Counted from the first letter of the stretch, positions 26,254 to 34,730 are shown. The stretch: 64,000 bases of DNA from CAUZIZ01 sp965222655 (GCA_965222655.1 CBDCUP010000003.1:620001-684000), one strand, 5' to 3'. A program made the numbers and translations. The notes: generated by a model not told the origin, from the letters alone.

Positions 26254-27618
26254 GTGGTGATTCATAGACCGGATTGCGATGTTGTCGTGATCGGAGGCGG
26301 TCCGGCCGGCGCAGCAGCTTCGGCCTACCTGTCCCGAGCGGGTCTCGATTGTGTTTTATTGGAACGAGAGCTCTTCCCCCGACCCCACGTCGGCGAGTCC
26401 TTGGTGCCGGCCGCCACCCGGGTTTTCCGCGAACTGGACCTTCTAAAGCATCTCGATGAGGCGGGTTTTCCCCGCAAATACGGAGCGGTCTGGACCTCGT
26501 CCAGTGACTCTCCCGTCTATTCTCACGACTGGGAAGGTCTGGACCTGGATTCCCAGGTCGCCGTGCGCTTCGACGAACGTCCGCAGCCAGGGGTGGACAG
26601 AAATTATACCTATCACGTCGATCGGGGAAAGTTTGACCTGATCCTTCTCCAGCACGCACATCGGTTGGGAACGCGTGTCTACGAGGGAGTTCGGGCCAGC
26701 CGAGTGGATTTCGAAGACGACCAGTTCGTCAGGGTCCATTTTTCGATCGGCCGAAAGAAGACCTGGATTCGAGCCAGAATGGTCGTCGACGCGAGTGGAC
26801 GCCGAACGCTGCTTGGGAACCAGCTACACCTTAAGGTGCGCGACCCCGTCTTCGACCAATATGCTTTGCACACCTGGTTCGAAGGGTATGATCGCCGACT
26901 CCTGTCCCAGAGCGAGGGAATGGAGGACTACATCTTTGTCCACTTCCTTCCCGTCAGCAACAGCTGGATCTGGCAGATTCCAATCAGCGGCTCCGTTACC
27001 AGCATCGGTGTGGTAACGCAGAAGCAACATTTTGCAAAATCGCGCCAATCACGGGAGCGCTTCTTCTGGAAGTGTATTGAAACCCGTCCCGATCTAGCGG
27101 AGGGCCTTCGCCAGGCCGAGCAGATCCGGCCCCTCAAGGAGGAAGGCGACTACAGTTACGCGATGCAGCAGATCTGCGGAGACCGGTTTGTCCTGGTCGG
27201 AGACGCGGCCCGCTTTGTCGATCCCATTTTCTCCAGTGGCGTGAGCATTGCCCTCAACAGTGCTCGCCTGGCAAGCCTGGACATCCTGGCCGCGGCAGAA
27301 GTGGGTGATTTCTCGAGTGGCCGCTTTCAGGAATTCAAGACCACTGTCGGGCGTGGGATCCGAAACTGGTACGAATTCATCAGTCTCTACTATCGACTCA
27401 ACGTTTTGTATACGGCTTTCTTGATGGATCCCCGTCACCGATTACAGATTCTCAAGCTCCTGCAAGGGGACGTCTACGATGAAGAACAACCGGAAGTCTT
27501 GAAGCAGATGCGGGATTTGGTAGCCGCGGTCGAAGAGAAGGAGAATCATCCCTGGCACTCACTGCTAGGAGACCTGACCGCCAACGCCTTCAGGAAGGCC
27601 AGCCTCGGGGAGATATAG
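26254..27618 (+). CDS. Flavin-dependent halogenase-like / tryptophan-halogenase-family oxidoreductase
   Basis: A 454-residue FAD enzyme. The N-terminal Rossmann motif is VVIGGGPAGAAAS (11-23), then FPRPHVGESLVPA. Lys75 in GFPRKYGAVW is at the place of the halogenase catalytic lysine. WIWQIP at 238-243 fits the WxWxIP motif that is characteristic of flavin-dependent halogenases. The FAD-binding VGDAARFVDPIFSSGVSIAL is near 312-331. By family it would install chlorine or bromine on an electron-rich ring, often bound to a carrier protein. A non-halogenating monooxygenase or reductase of the same fold remains possible. It starts at GTG 26254 or 26257, 12 bp after glmS, and converges on the adenylation gene. 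Confidence 0.72.
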   Translation: MVIHRPDCDVVVIGGGPAGAAASAYLSRAGLDCVLLERELFPRPHVGESLVPAATRVFRELDLLKHLDEAGFPRKYGAVWTSSSDSPVYSHDWEGLDLDSQVAVRFDERPQPGVDRNYTYHVDRGKFDLILLQHAHRLGTRVYEGVRASRVDFEDDQFVRVHFSIGRKKTWIRARMVVDASGRRTLLGNQLHLKVRDPVFDQYALHTWFEGYDRRLLSQSEGMEDYIFVHFLPVSNSWIWQIPISGSVTSIGVVTQKQHFAKSRQSRERFFWKCIETRPDLAEGLRQAEQIRPLKEEGDYSYAMQQICGDRFVLVGDAARFVDPIFSSGVSIALNSARLASLDILAAAEVGDFSSGRFQEFKTTVGRGIRNWYEFISLYYRLNVLYTAFLMDPRHRLQILKLLQGDVYDEEQPEVLKQMRDLVAAVEEKENHPWHSLLGDLTANAFRKASLGEI

Positions 27619-27647
27619 CGTATTCAAGACAATTCAAGTGGACCGGG

Positions 27648-29348
27648 TTAGCTGCTTTCGCGCCGCAGCCTGGCTTTATCGACCTTTCCGGTGGCTGTGT
27701 AGGGAAGGAGCCTTCGGAATTCAAAGCGATCCGGGATCATGAAGGGAGGAAGATCGGTGAGGCAGGCTTCCTCCAGTTCTCTGGTTTCCAGCGGGCAGTT
27801 CGGACGTTTGACGACTATGGCCTTGATCGAGTCCACGACCTCATCCTCGCCGATGGCTATGACCGCCACCTCGACCACATCCGGGTGGGCGCTGAGGGCG
27901 GCCTCGATCTCGCCTAGCTCGATTCGATAGCCACGCCTCTTGACCATTTCGTCCCGACGTCCCAGGAAGGCCAGGCAGCCGGTTTCATCCATTTCCACCC
28001 AGTCTCCGGTGCGGCACACCCTTTCACCGGCGCCACCAGAGTCGGTCGGCAAGAGCACCTCGGCCGTCTTGGCTGGTGTATCCCAGTAGCCGCTCATGAG
28101 GCAGGGCCCTCGGACCCTGAGTTCTCCTGATTCACCTGGACCCGCCTTACTGCCATCGTCCTTATGAACCCAAACCTCAGTACCCTCGCAGGCCTGCCCA
28201 ATGGGCAGTCGCGAGGAGTCGCTACGGGGCAGGTCGCCTACCTGGTAATAGGTACACACGTTAGTTTCGGTAGGGCCAAAGAGATTGAAGAGTTCGGCCT
28301 CCGGAAGCAGCCGCTGAAGGCTCCGTAGATGTTTCATGGGAAACACCTCACCCGCGAACAATATGGTGCGTAGGGAAGGAAGCCGCTCCCCACCGGTCAA
28401 AGCACTGCCTGTGACCAGCGCCGTGAGCACCGAAGGCACTGAATACCATACCGTAATCCCCTCTCGCTCTATGAATTCACACAGCTCCATCGGAAAGGCC
28501 GAGAGTTCTCTCGGAACCACGATTGTGACGCCCCCTGCTTGAATTGCCGCGAAAAGATCGAAGATCGAGAGGTCGAAATGCAAGGGGGCATGACTGGAGA
28601 GCCGATCACTGTCCGAGACCCGAAAGCGTGTTCCCGCCCACTTGATGAAGGCCAGTGAGGCTGCGTGGCTGATGGCGACACCCTTGGGCACACCGGTCGA
28701 ACCAGATGTATATAGAATATAGGCAAGTTCTGCTCCAGAGACACGGGTTGGCGAAGCTCTGTCGAACGACGAGAGCTCCGGCCATTTCAGAATGAGGGTC
28801 TGTCGAGGTAGAAGAGGCGCTACTTCAGCCACAGTAGGCTCGCTCTCGTTTGGATCAACCGAGGCAACGACAACTGCCTTGAGTGACGAGACACCAACCA
28901 GCCCGGAGCCACAGCGCCTCAGTTGGCCGGCGCTGCTGATCAAAACACTGATCTCGCAGTCACCCATGATCGACAAGAGTCGTCCCGGTGGCGAAAACCG
29001 ATCGAGTGGGACGTAGACGCCTCCCGATTTCAGAATCCCAAAGACCGCGACAACCGACTCGATTGATTTCTCGAGCAGAATCCCTACCCGGTCCCCTCTT
29101 CGGATTCCGGCGCTGCTCAGAAAGCTTGCCAGTCGGCTGGAAATGTTTTCCAGCTCCCCATAACCGATCTCGTCGTCTCGACACCTGACGGCTGTTTTGT
29201 TGTGTTGTGTGGAGGCCTTCGTGGCAAGAAGCTCGTGCAGCAAGATAGGCAACCTCTCTGGGGTTTCCAGGGGCCAGACTCTACCGCCAGGGACACCTCG
29301 TTGGGAGAGTTCCAGGCGAAAGACGGCCTTGCCCCTAAACCACAGCAT
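27648..29348 (-). CDS. Free-standing amino-acid adenylation enzyme (NRPS A-domain type)
   Basis: Activates an amino or carboxylic acid as an acyl-adenylate and presumably loads it onto a carrier protein. From ATG 29348 it has 566 residues and all core motifs in order: LYTSGSTGVPKGV (A3), HAPLHFDLSIFDLF (A4), NLFGPTETN (A5), GELRVRGPCLMSGY (A6), RTGDWV (A7), GRRDEMVKRRGYRIELGEIE (A8) and TATGKVDK (A10). No condensation, carrier or thioesterase domain is attached. The A4 segment resembles PltF/PigI-type prolyl ligases, but substrate prediction by eye is not safe. A GTG start two codons upstream is possible. It is convergent with the halogenase-like gene, 29 bp apart. Confidence 0.85.
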   Translation of the reverse strand: MLWFRGKAVFRLELSQRGVPGGRVWPLETPERLPILLHELLATKASTQHNKTAVRCRDDEIGYGELENISSRLASFLSSAGIRRGDRVGILLEKSIESVVAVFGILKSGGVYVPLDRFSPPGRLLSIMGDCEISVLISSAGQLRRCGSGLVGVSSLKAVVVASVDPNESEPTVAEVAPLLPRQTLILKWPELSSFDRASPTRVSGAELAYILYTSGSTGVPKGVAISHAASLAFIKWAGTRFRVSDSDRLSSHAPLHFDLSIFDLFAAIQAGGVTIVVPRELSAFPMELCEFIEREGITVWYSVPSVLTALVTGSALTGGERLPSLRTILFAGEVFPMKHLRSLQRLLPEAELFNLFGPTETNVCTYYQVGDLPRSDSSRLPIGQACEGTEVWVHKDDGSKAGPGESGELRVRGPCLMSGYWDTPAKTAEVLLPTDSGGAGERVCRTGDWVEMDETGCLAFLGRRDEMVKRRGYRIELGEIEAALSAHPDVVEVAVIAIGEDEVVDSIKAIVVKRPNCPLETRELEEACLTDLPPFMIPDRFEFRRLLPYTATGKVDKARLRRESS

Positions 29349-29557
29349 CAGCACGCCGATATGAGAAGAGGATAGAGTATCGGCGCTCTCCGCTAATCAT
29401 AGAGGGTGATCCTGCAATTTGGGAGACCTTGTCGGGTACTGTCATTGCTGAGGAAGACATTCACTCTCTCGTCCCCGCGCCTGAAGGCCGGAAACGACAC
29501 GAATCTCTTCATAGACCGAGTGTCTGAGAGAGCTATACCTCGGAGGCAAGCAATCCT

Positions 29558-29929
29558 GTGAACAAGTATGCGCTGCGCAATCGAACGAAACTCGCTGTCC
29601 TGGCCACAGATGTTGAGAAGGCAGCGTCGGTCTGGGATCGCATGAGGGGTCTGCTCGGCCACACTTCTGAAGACTTTCGACCCGGCAAGGGCTTGTGGAT
29701 AACGCCCTGTCAGTGGATTCACACCTTTGGTATGTCCTTTCCAATTGATGCCCTTTATCTGGATTCCAACTACGAGGTGGTCTACGCCTACAGGAATCTG
29801 AAGCCCTCTCGCTTGGCTTCACTCAAACTAAGGGCCCGAAGCGTCATCGAATTGCCAGCCGGCACGGTCTCGGAGACCCAAACGACCGTGGGGGATCGAC
29901 TGGAACTCGAGGCGGTGGAGGAGCGATAG
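29558..29929 (+). CDS. DUF192 family protein
   Basis: A 123-residue protein with the DUF192 core: WDRMRGLLGH, GLWITPCQWIHTFGMSFPIDALYLD and the ending KLRARSVIELPAGTV. The family is a small beta-barrel of unknown function, often exported, but no signal peptide is seen here. The GTG start has GGAGG about 10 bases upstream. Two bases separate it from the TPR lipoprotein gene, so they are likely one operon. Confidence 0.82.
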   Translation: MNKYALRNRTKLAVLATDVEKAASVWDRMRGLLGHTSEDFRPGKGLWITPCQWIHTFGMSFPIDALYLDSNYEVVYAYRNLKPSRLASLKLRARSVIELPAGTVSETQTTVGDRLELEAVEER

Positions 29930-29931
29930 CG

Positions 29932-31797
29932 ATGTGGTACCGTTTGGTTGTTCCATCCCTTGTTCTGGTCCTGGCCCTGGGTCCCTTGGGTTGCGTAAGA
30001 AGTCAGATGTCCGGTTTCGGTTGGGGAAGATCGGGCAAGAACGCCTACCGTTCTTTTTCGCCCGCAACCCTTTCGGATCAAATCCGGACCACGATCAAAG
30101 TTTCGGCCGAAAACAGCAACGCCACAGATCAAGCCGTGGTTCTGCTGCACGAGAGAAGCCCGGAACTAGCTGAGCTGGCGCGTCTTACAAGAGCGAATCC
30201 CAAGGACTTGGCCTCGCGCTGGCGATTGGCAAAGGCCTATACCACCGAAGGGCTTTACAGTCCTGCCTTTCAGCTCTACCAGGAGATCAAGTCGCAAGCG
30301 CCTCAGGATCCGAAAGTCAATCTGGCTGTTGCCCGAATCTGGACCGCATGGGGCGACTATTCCCTGGCGCGCCGACAAGCGGAGCGCGCTTTGGAGCTCG
30401 ATCCGGATTCAGTCGAGGGATTGGGGCTTCTGGGAAGAATTCATCTGCGTCGCAATGACCCGGCTCCGGCCAAGGCGGCCTTTCTCAAAGCACTCACGAG
30501 CAGACCAGAGAATCCGTCGCTGCTGGCCTGGCTTGGCCAGGCTCACCTGATGCTGGGCAATCAGCGTCAAGCCCGAAAGAGTTTGGAGCTCGCCTTGCAA
30601 ATCAACCCCAAGTTTGCTTTGGCCCGGCGACTGCTCGGACGAGCGCCCGCTCCCCAAGCTGAGAAAGAATCCGTAGCCCAAACGCCCAGCAGACCAAGCA
30701 AGCAAATCTCAGGTGCCGTCAGAGCAGAGGGGCATGTTCGACCCAAGCTCTGGAGCATCAAGGCGAAAGCCACAAACCCAGGCATCTCCTTGCCCGCTCA
30801 TGCGATCCAGGAATCGGTCGCGCCTGAACCAGCCCATACGCTTGATCTTCCGACTGGCCTACCTCAGCCCACATTGCCTTATTCTCTTCCGCCCGCACTC
30901 AAGAAGTTTCTCCAGGAGTCGTCGCCAAATCCGCTGCAAAATGGAAGATCCGTGCTCATTGCCGCCAGGGCCGAGGCGCCGCGTTGGTTTCATGACGAAA
31001 TCGAAGTGGCCACCGACTCCGGAAATGCATTCCTTATCCCGGTTGTCCTTGTCGACCTTGAAGCAGCTTTGGCTAGCTATTCCCCACCGTCGAATGGACC
31101 AGCTCTCGGGTTGCGGCCGCAACTTCGGGCTGAGCTCGCGAACCTTCTCGAAGAGTCAAATGAGTCTGAAGACTCCCTCGGTCGTTCGGCGCATTTCGAC
31201 CGAAGTAGGTGGCTAGGGTTGAATGGACTGATCGATTTCCCCAACGATATCCTGGGCCTTGAACGGAATACCACCAAAACGGCGGCGCTGTTCCCTCCCG
31301 CGAGTGTTCTCCTGGGTGAAGGTGAAATCTGGAAGCTGGCGCTGATGATTCTCTTCTTGAGTTGCGCAGCGGTGCCGGCAGGTCGTCGCAGGCGTGCGTT
31401 GCCGCGCAGGCTGCAGCCGAGGCGGCCGGCTTCTCTTGCCGCCGTCCCGCCTGACTTTGGAGAAGAAACGGGCCCTACCTCGTCAACACCCTCGCGCGAG
31501 AGTTGGGACTCAGCTGTTCCCGGTTGTCTCTTTCCGCTGGCAGAGCTCCCAGCACTCGCAAGTGAAAGGATCGGGCCAGTCGCCATTTCCTGCGAAACTC
31601 CATTCGAGGAAGTCATCAATATTGAAGCAGCCCCTTTCAGCCCTCCTCATCGGACCAACGAAGCCAAGGCTGAGGAATTCGGCCGAGCCATCAAACTGGC
31701 AGTTGGTGCTCTTGTCCTGACCCAATTGGCCGTCCCCCTCGTTCGCCGCTACCAACGCCAGTCGCCCGCCTACCCAGGGACCCGGGCCGCCTGGTAG
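29932..31797 (+). CDS. TPR-repeat lipoprotein with C-terminal membrane segments
   Basis: A 621-residue envelope protein. It begins with a lipoprotein signal, LVLALGPLGCVRS, with lipobox LGC (Cys21). At about 85-255 there are four or more tetratricopeptide repeats (for example AFQLYQEIKSQAPQDPKVNLAVARIW and AKAAFLKALTSRPENPSLLAWLG). A long Pro/Ala/Ser-rich disordered stretch follows. Two hydrophobic segments come near the end: IWKLALMILFLSCAAV, and KLAVGALVLTQLAVPLV near 590-605. The combination of a lipid anchor and late membrane segments is odd. TPRs suggest a scaffold for protein contacts; the role is unknown. Confidence 0.75.
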   Translation: MWYRLVVPSLVLVLALGPLGCVRSQMSGFGWGRSGKNAYRSFSPATLSDQIRTTIKVSAENSNATDQAVVLLHERSPELAELARLTRANPKDLASRWRLAKAYTTEGLYSPAFQLYQEIKSQAPQDPKVNLAVARIWTAWGDYSLARRQAERALELDPDSVEGLGLLGRIHLRRNDPAPAKAAFLKALTSRPENPSLLAWLGQAHLMLGNQRQARKSLELALQINPKFALARRLLGRAPAPQAEKESVAQTPSRPSKQISGAVRAEGHVRPKLWSIKAKATNPGISLPAHAIQESVAPEPAHTLDLPTGLPQPTLPYSLPPALKKFLQESSPNPLQNGRSVLIAARAEAPRWFHDEIEVATDSGNAFLIPVVLVDLEAALASYSPPSNGPALGLRPQLRAELANLLEESNESEDSLGRSAHFDRSRWLGLNGLIDFPNDILGLERNTTKTAALFPPASVLLGEGEIWKLALMILFLSCAAVPAGRRRRALPRRLQPRRPASLAAVPPDFGEETGPTSSTPSRESWDSAVPGCLFPLAELPALASERIGPVAISCETPFEEVINIEAAPFSPPHRTNEAKAEEFGRAIKLAVGALVLTQLAVPLVRRYQRQSPAYPGTRAAW

Positions 31798-31839
31798 CCT
31801 CCGAATCGACCCGAATTCGACCTGCGGTGGGCCTCGTTC

Positions 31840-31853
31840 GTGGCCAAGGCCAC
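31840..31853. other. Small perfect hairpin after the TPR gene
   Basis: GTGGCC-AA-GGCCAC, 43 bases after the TPR gene stop. It has the same GGCCAAGGCC core as the hairpin at 24213-24226. It may stabilise the 3' end of the transcript. No T-tract follows. Confidence 0.3.
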
Positions 31854-31898
31854 GTCCGGTGCTTGTGAATCATCGAATCTGAGGGTAAGCTGATTTCC

Positions 31899-33101
31899 TT
31901 GATCTCCAGACTTACGGCAACAAGATATTCATGGGCTGCAGGAAAGGTTCGAGGATTGCTAGCAGCAATGCTCTTCTGCCTTACCGGAGGGACGGCGACA
32001 GGGATGGCGAGCGCAGAGAACCTGGCAGAGCTCCTGGTTTACGTCGGCACCTACACCAGGGGTGAGAGCAAGGGAATCTATGTCTACAGGATGGATAAGA
32101 GTTCCGGAGCCCTCACACCAGTTGGCGTGACCAACGCTGGCCCCAATCCGTCTTTTCTGGCAATTCATCCGAACCACCGATTCCTCTACGCCGTCAATGA
32201 GGTCGCTGAGTATGAGGGGGAGAAGACTGGCTCGATTACCGCTTTCTCTGTCGATCCGACAACCGGCAGTCTGGATTTTCTGAATCGGCAAAGTTCACAA
32301 GGTGCGATTCCCTGTCATCTGGTAGTGGACAATGCGGGCAAGAACGTCCTGCTTGCCAACTACACTGGTGGCAGCGTTTCGGTGTTGCCCATCCTGGCCG
32401 GAGGCAAATTGGGAAGGGCCACCAGTGTCATGCAGCATGAAGGTTCTAGCGTCGATCCTTCTCGCCAGAAAGGCCCCCACGCCCACAGCATCAATCTAGA
32501 TCGGGCCAATCGGTTTGCAGTCGCCGCTGACCTGGGTGTCGACGAGGTTAAGGTCTATCGATTCGAGGGGACGACGGGAAAACTATCTCCCAATGATCCA
32601 CCCTCCGTATCGGTCAAGGCAGGAGCGGGGCCGAGGCATTTTGCCTTCCACCCGAGCAAGCCCAACGCCTACGTCATCAACGAGCTCGATTCCACTATTA
32701 CCACTTTCACCTATGATCCGAAGTCGGGTGTCCTTGAATCAGTGCAGACACTCTCCACCCTTCCAAAAGAATTCGAAGGAGTGACACACACGGCCGAGGT
32801 GCAAGTGCATCCTTCGGGAAGGTTTGTGTACGGATCCAATCGGGGTCACGACAGCATAGCGATGTTCAAGGTCGATGACGCGACCGGAAAGCTGACCTCC
32901 ATTGGGCACGAACCCACCGGTGGCAAGACTCCCCGTAACTTCGGTATCGATCCGAGCGGACGCTATTTGATTGCAGCCAATCAGGACTCCGACACGCTGG
33001 TTGTTTTCCGAATCGATCCAGCAGCCGGTCGCCTGCAGTCTACCGGGATAGTGATCAATGTCCCAGCTCCAGTGTGCGTCAAGATGATTCCCCGACAGTA
33101 G
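31899..33101 (+). CDS. Secreted lactonase-family beta-propeller (6-phosphogluconolactonase-like)
   Basis: A 400-residue protein with a signal peptide (RGLLAAMLFCLTGGTATGMASA) and a seven-bladed propeller of the YbhE/lactonase family. It has LLVYVGTYTRGESKGIYVY at the start of blade one, GPNPSFLAIHPNHRFLYAVNE, QKGPHAHSINLD, GAGPRHFAFHPS and GKTPRNFGIDPSGRYLIAANQ. Cytosolic Pgl hydrolyses 6-phosphogluconolactone; an exported version must act on another lactone or sugar, so the substrate is open. TTG 31899 gives the best signal peptide; ATG 31968 would cut most of its charged n-region. Confidence 0.85.
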   Translation: MISRLTATRYSWAAGKVRGLLAAMLFCLTGGTATGMASAENLAELLVYVGTYTRGESKGIYVYRMDKSSGALTPVGVTNAGPNPSFLAIHPNHRFLYAVNEVAEYEGEKTGSITAFSVDPTTGSLDFLNRQSSQGAIPCHLVVDNAGKNVLLANYTGGSVSVLPILAGGKLGRATSVMQHEGSSVDPSRQKGPHAHSINLDRANRFAVAADLGVDEVKVYRFEGTTGKLSPNDPPSVSVKAGAGPRHFAFHPSKPNAYVINELDSTITTFTYDPKSGVLESVQTLSTLPKEFEGVTHTAEVQVHPSGRFVYGSNRGHDSIAMFKVDDATGKLTSIGHEPTGGKTPRNFGIDPSGRYLIAANQDSDTLVVFRIDPAAGRLQSTGIVINVPAPVCVKMIPRQ

Positions 33102-33157
33102 TCCGAGTTTCGACCTAATTCTGGGCAAGGTCGAACAGGCGGCTGCACTCCCCAATA

Positions 33158-33355
33158 TTGAACAGCTTGGTCCGACTGTGGTCTATCCTGCTCTGCCTTC
33201 TGAACTCGACCCTGTTTGCGATCGAATTCCCCTACGAAGCCCGGGTTACAGAGTTTGAGGATCTGAACTACGACGTCAAGCGGGTCCCGATGAGACTTGT
33301 GAATCAGGAAGGCTTCGATTTCAAACCGGGTCAGTTCGCAGCAGCCAGCCATTGA
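33158..33355 (+). pseudogene. N-terminal fragment of a flavin reductase (FNR-like) subunit
   Basis: A 65-codon frame. FPYEARVTEFEDLNYDVKRV, MRLVNQEGFDFKPGQF resembles the first two strands of the FAD-binding domain of FNR-type oxidoreductases, where KPGQF leads into the FAD-binding RxYS strand. After KPGQF the similarity stops abruptly (AAASH, stop). A complete reductase would need about 200 more residues. It appears to be a broken remnant cut at about 33340, the same point where the opposite-strand antitoxin frame loses its conserved end. Confidence 0.5.
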
Positions 33356-33533
33356 CAACCTCCCCGCGTTCGGCCTGTTCGATGGACTCTAGGAGGCGAA
33401 CCTCCTCTTCCGGCGAGAGCTCGAACTCTTTCTCCTCGTCGGAGACGAGTACAGTGACTACGGTCCCTTCCTCGAGTTCCCCCTCGGGCAATTCCAGCCG
33501 TCCGTCGATCACCTTGGCGGTCAGAATCTTCAT
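33321..33533 (-). CDS. Orphan antitoxin-like small protein, C-terminus altered
   Basis: A 70-residue protein. It begins MKILTAKVIDGRLELPEG, EGTVVTVLVSDEEKEFELSPEEE and ends SIEQAERGEVVNGWLLRTDPV. This pattern is known from small antitoxins encoded next to RelE/ParE toxins, whose ends usually read GEVVDGWQLLDEL. The last eight residues here differ and come from the DNA of the reductase remnant on the other strand. No toxin gene follows. It is likely a truncated orphan. Confidence 0.5.
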   Translation of the reverse strand: MKILTAKVIDGRLELPEGELEEGTVVTVLVSDEEKEFELSPEEEVRLLESIEQAERGEVVNGWLLRTDPV

Positions 33534-33851
33534 CAGCTTATTGTACCTTGATGGACTTATTGAAGGTCGCTGTATTCTCTACATGGATGTCGATGCCAAC
33601 GACCATTCCTGGAAAATAGGGAAGGCCATCCTTTACCGTCGCGTAGTCATTCATTTACCAGAATCTAACACGTTTCCGCGCCGTCTACACCGATTACCTA
33701 GTACGATCTTCATGGGAAGTGCAACTACGTTACACTTCACCAGGAGCCGAAGTTACGCGTTTGGCAGCATAGATTATGAATAGCGAAAGCCGCCGATCAG
33801 GGGTCATCTAGTCTGACACTGTTTGTACGGTCTGATCTGGGTTATTCCACA
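33534..33851. other. 318-bp gap with no recognisable gene
   Basis: AT-richer than average. A plus-strand frame runs through it from 33352 to 33783 but has no coding character and starts antisense to the antitoxin. I see no RNA gene, and no inverted ends were noticed. It is probably degraded accessory DNA. Confidence 0.45.
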
Positions 33852-34406
33852 TCAAGGATGGCCGTGGAATGAGTCCTCGGTGCGATCGGGCGGTGCTACC
33901 GGGGCTTCGGGGTAGGTCAGGACTCCTTCCAGCAGCATATGGCCAAAGTGAAACGAGATCACTGCATTCCGCGACTTTCCTGGCGCCGGAGTAATATCGA
34001 TCTCTATATGAGCTGCATGCTCCTTGACCATCGAGTAGGTGGACTCGAGATGGATCAGCTTGCTGCGATCGGGCTCCACAGTTTTCAGGAGGCGCCCTGG
34101 ACTGAGCACCAGACTCCAGTCGTCAGCGGCCTTTCTCAGCATTCCCACCGTGTAGGTGCCCGACGTGACTTTGACCGATCCCGCCATTACTTCCCCGGTC
34201 AGCGTTAGACGGGGTCCCCGGGGACTGACGATATCACCTGTCTTCACCTTTTCCAGATGCGCCTCATTCACCGGGACTGTACGGTAGGCCATGATGGCCT
34301 CGATGCCGCCAGGCATGATGGCGATCACCCGCTTGTTGAAGTGAGGATGTCCTATCAAGCCCGCTGTTGATAGCAGGGCCAACCCAACAAACACTGTCTT
34401 TTTCAT
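33852..34406 (-). CDS. Secreted DUF2911-like protein
   Basis: A 184-residue exported protein with a signal peptide (MKKTVFVGLALLSTAGLIG). It has elements of the DUF2911 family: GEVMAGSVKVTSGTYTVGML, DDWSLVLSPGRLL, a central acidic-basic strand, and ISFHFGHMLLEGVLTY at the end. Such proteins are common in Acidobacteriota and Bacteroidota and have no known function. The start is ATG 34406. It stands alone, with accessory DNA on both sides. Confidence 0.65.
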   Translation of the reverse strand: MKKTVFVGLALLSTAGLIGHPHFNKRVIAIMPGGIEAIMAYRTVPVNEAHLEKVKTGDIVSPRGPRLTLTGEVMAGSVKVTSGTYTVGMLRKAADDWSLVLSPGRLLKTVEPDRSKLIHLESTYSMVKEHAAHIEIDITPAPGKSRNAVISFHFGHMLLEGVLTYPEAPVAPPDRTEDSFHGHP

Positions 34407-34506
34407 GATTGCGCTCCTCGGTCAACTCGCGCTTGCCACAAATATCAACGTATTTCTGGAACGGAACACGAAGCCTCAGTATGCTTAGGGTCCCACTCGG
34501 GGATGG

Positions 34507-34730
34507 GTGAACCCCCTCGCCTTTAGGCGAAGCCTTCAGGAGGCTTGTGACAGCAAGCCGGTGTGCGTAGGGAAGGTAAGAGGCTAGAGTACGGCTTGCT
34601 GGGCGAGTCAGGGAAGTGGGCGCCGAGCCGAGTGAGACAGGCGATCAAGCGAGTCGCCTGCATCGGAGGCGAGGTCTTTAGGCGACTTTAGTCGCAGGTC
34701 GAATCCACCGCCTTCAGGCGGTGGAGAGGT
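34507..34730 (+). ncRNA. HEARO/omega-RNA-like structured element without nuclease gene
   Basis: A dense series of perfect hairpins follows GTGA (34507-34510). They are TCGCC-TTTA-GGCGA (34517-34530), AGCCT-TCAGG-AGGCT (34531-34545), a 10-bp stem CAGCAAGCCG (34551-34560) with CGGCTTGCTG (34592-34601), AGGCGA/TCGCCT (34639-34659), GCGAC-TTTA-GTCGC (34682-34695) and CCACCGCC-TTCA-GGCGGTGG (34705-34724). I recall that HEARO RNAs (now the omega-RNAs guiding IscB nucleases) sit directly after ATGA/GTGA and end with IS200/IS605-type hairpins. No IscB, IsrB or TnpB frame follows. The structure is directly visible; the family name is from memory. Confidence 0.65.

Noticed and set aside
26228..26659. 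Minus-strand frame at the start of the halogenase-like gene
   Set aside because: Arg/Pro-rich antisense shadow of the FAD-binding region, with no start signal.
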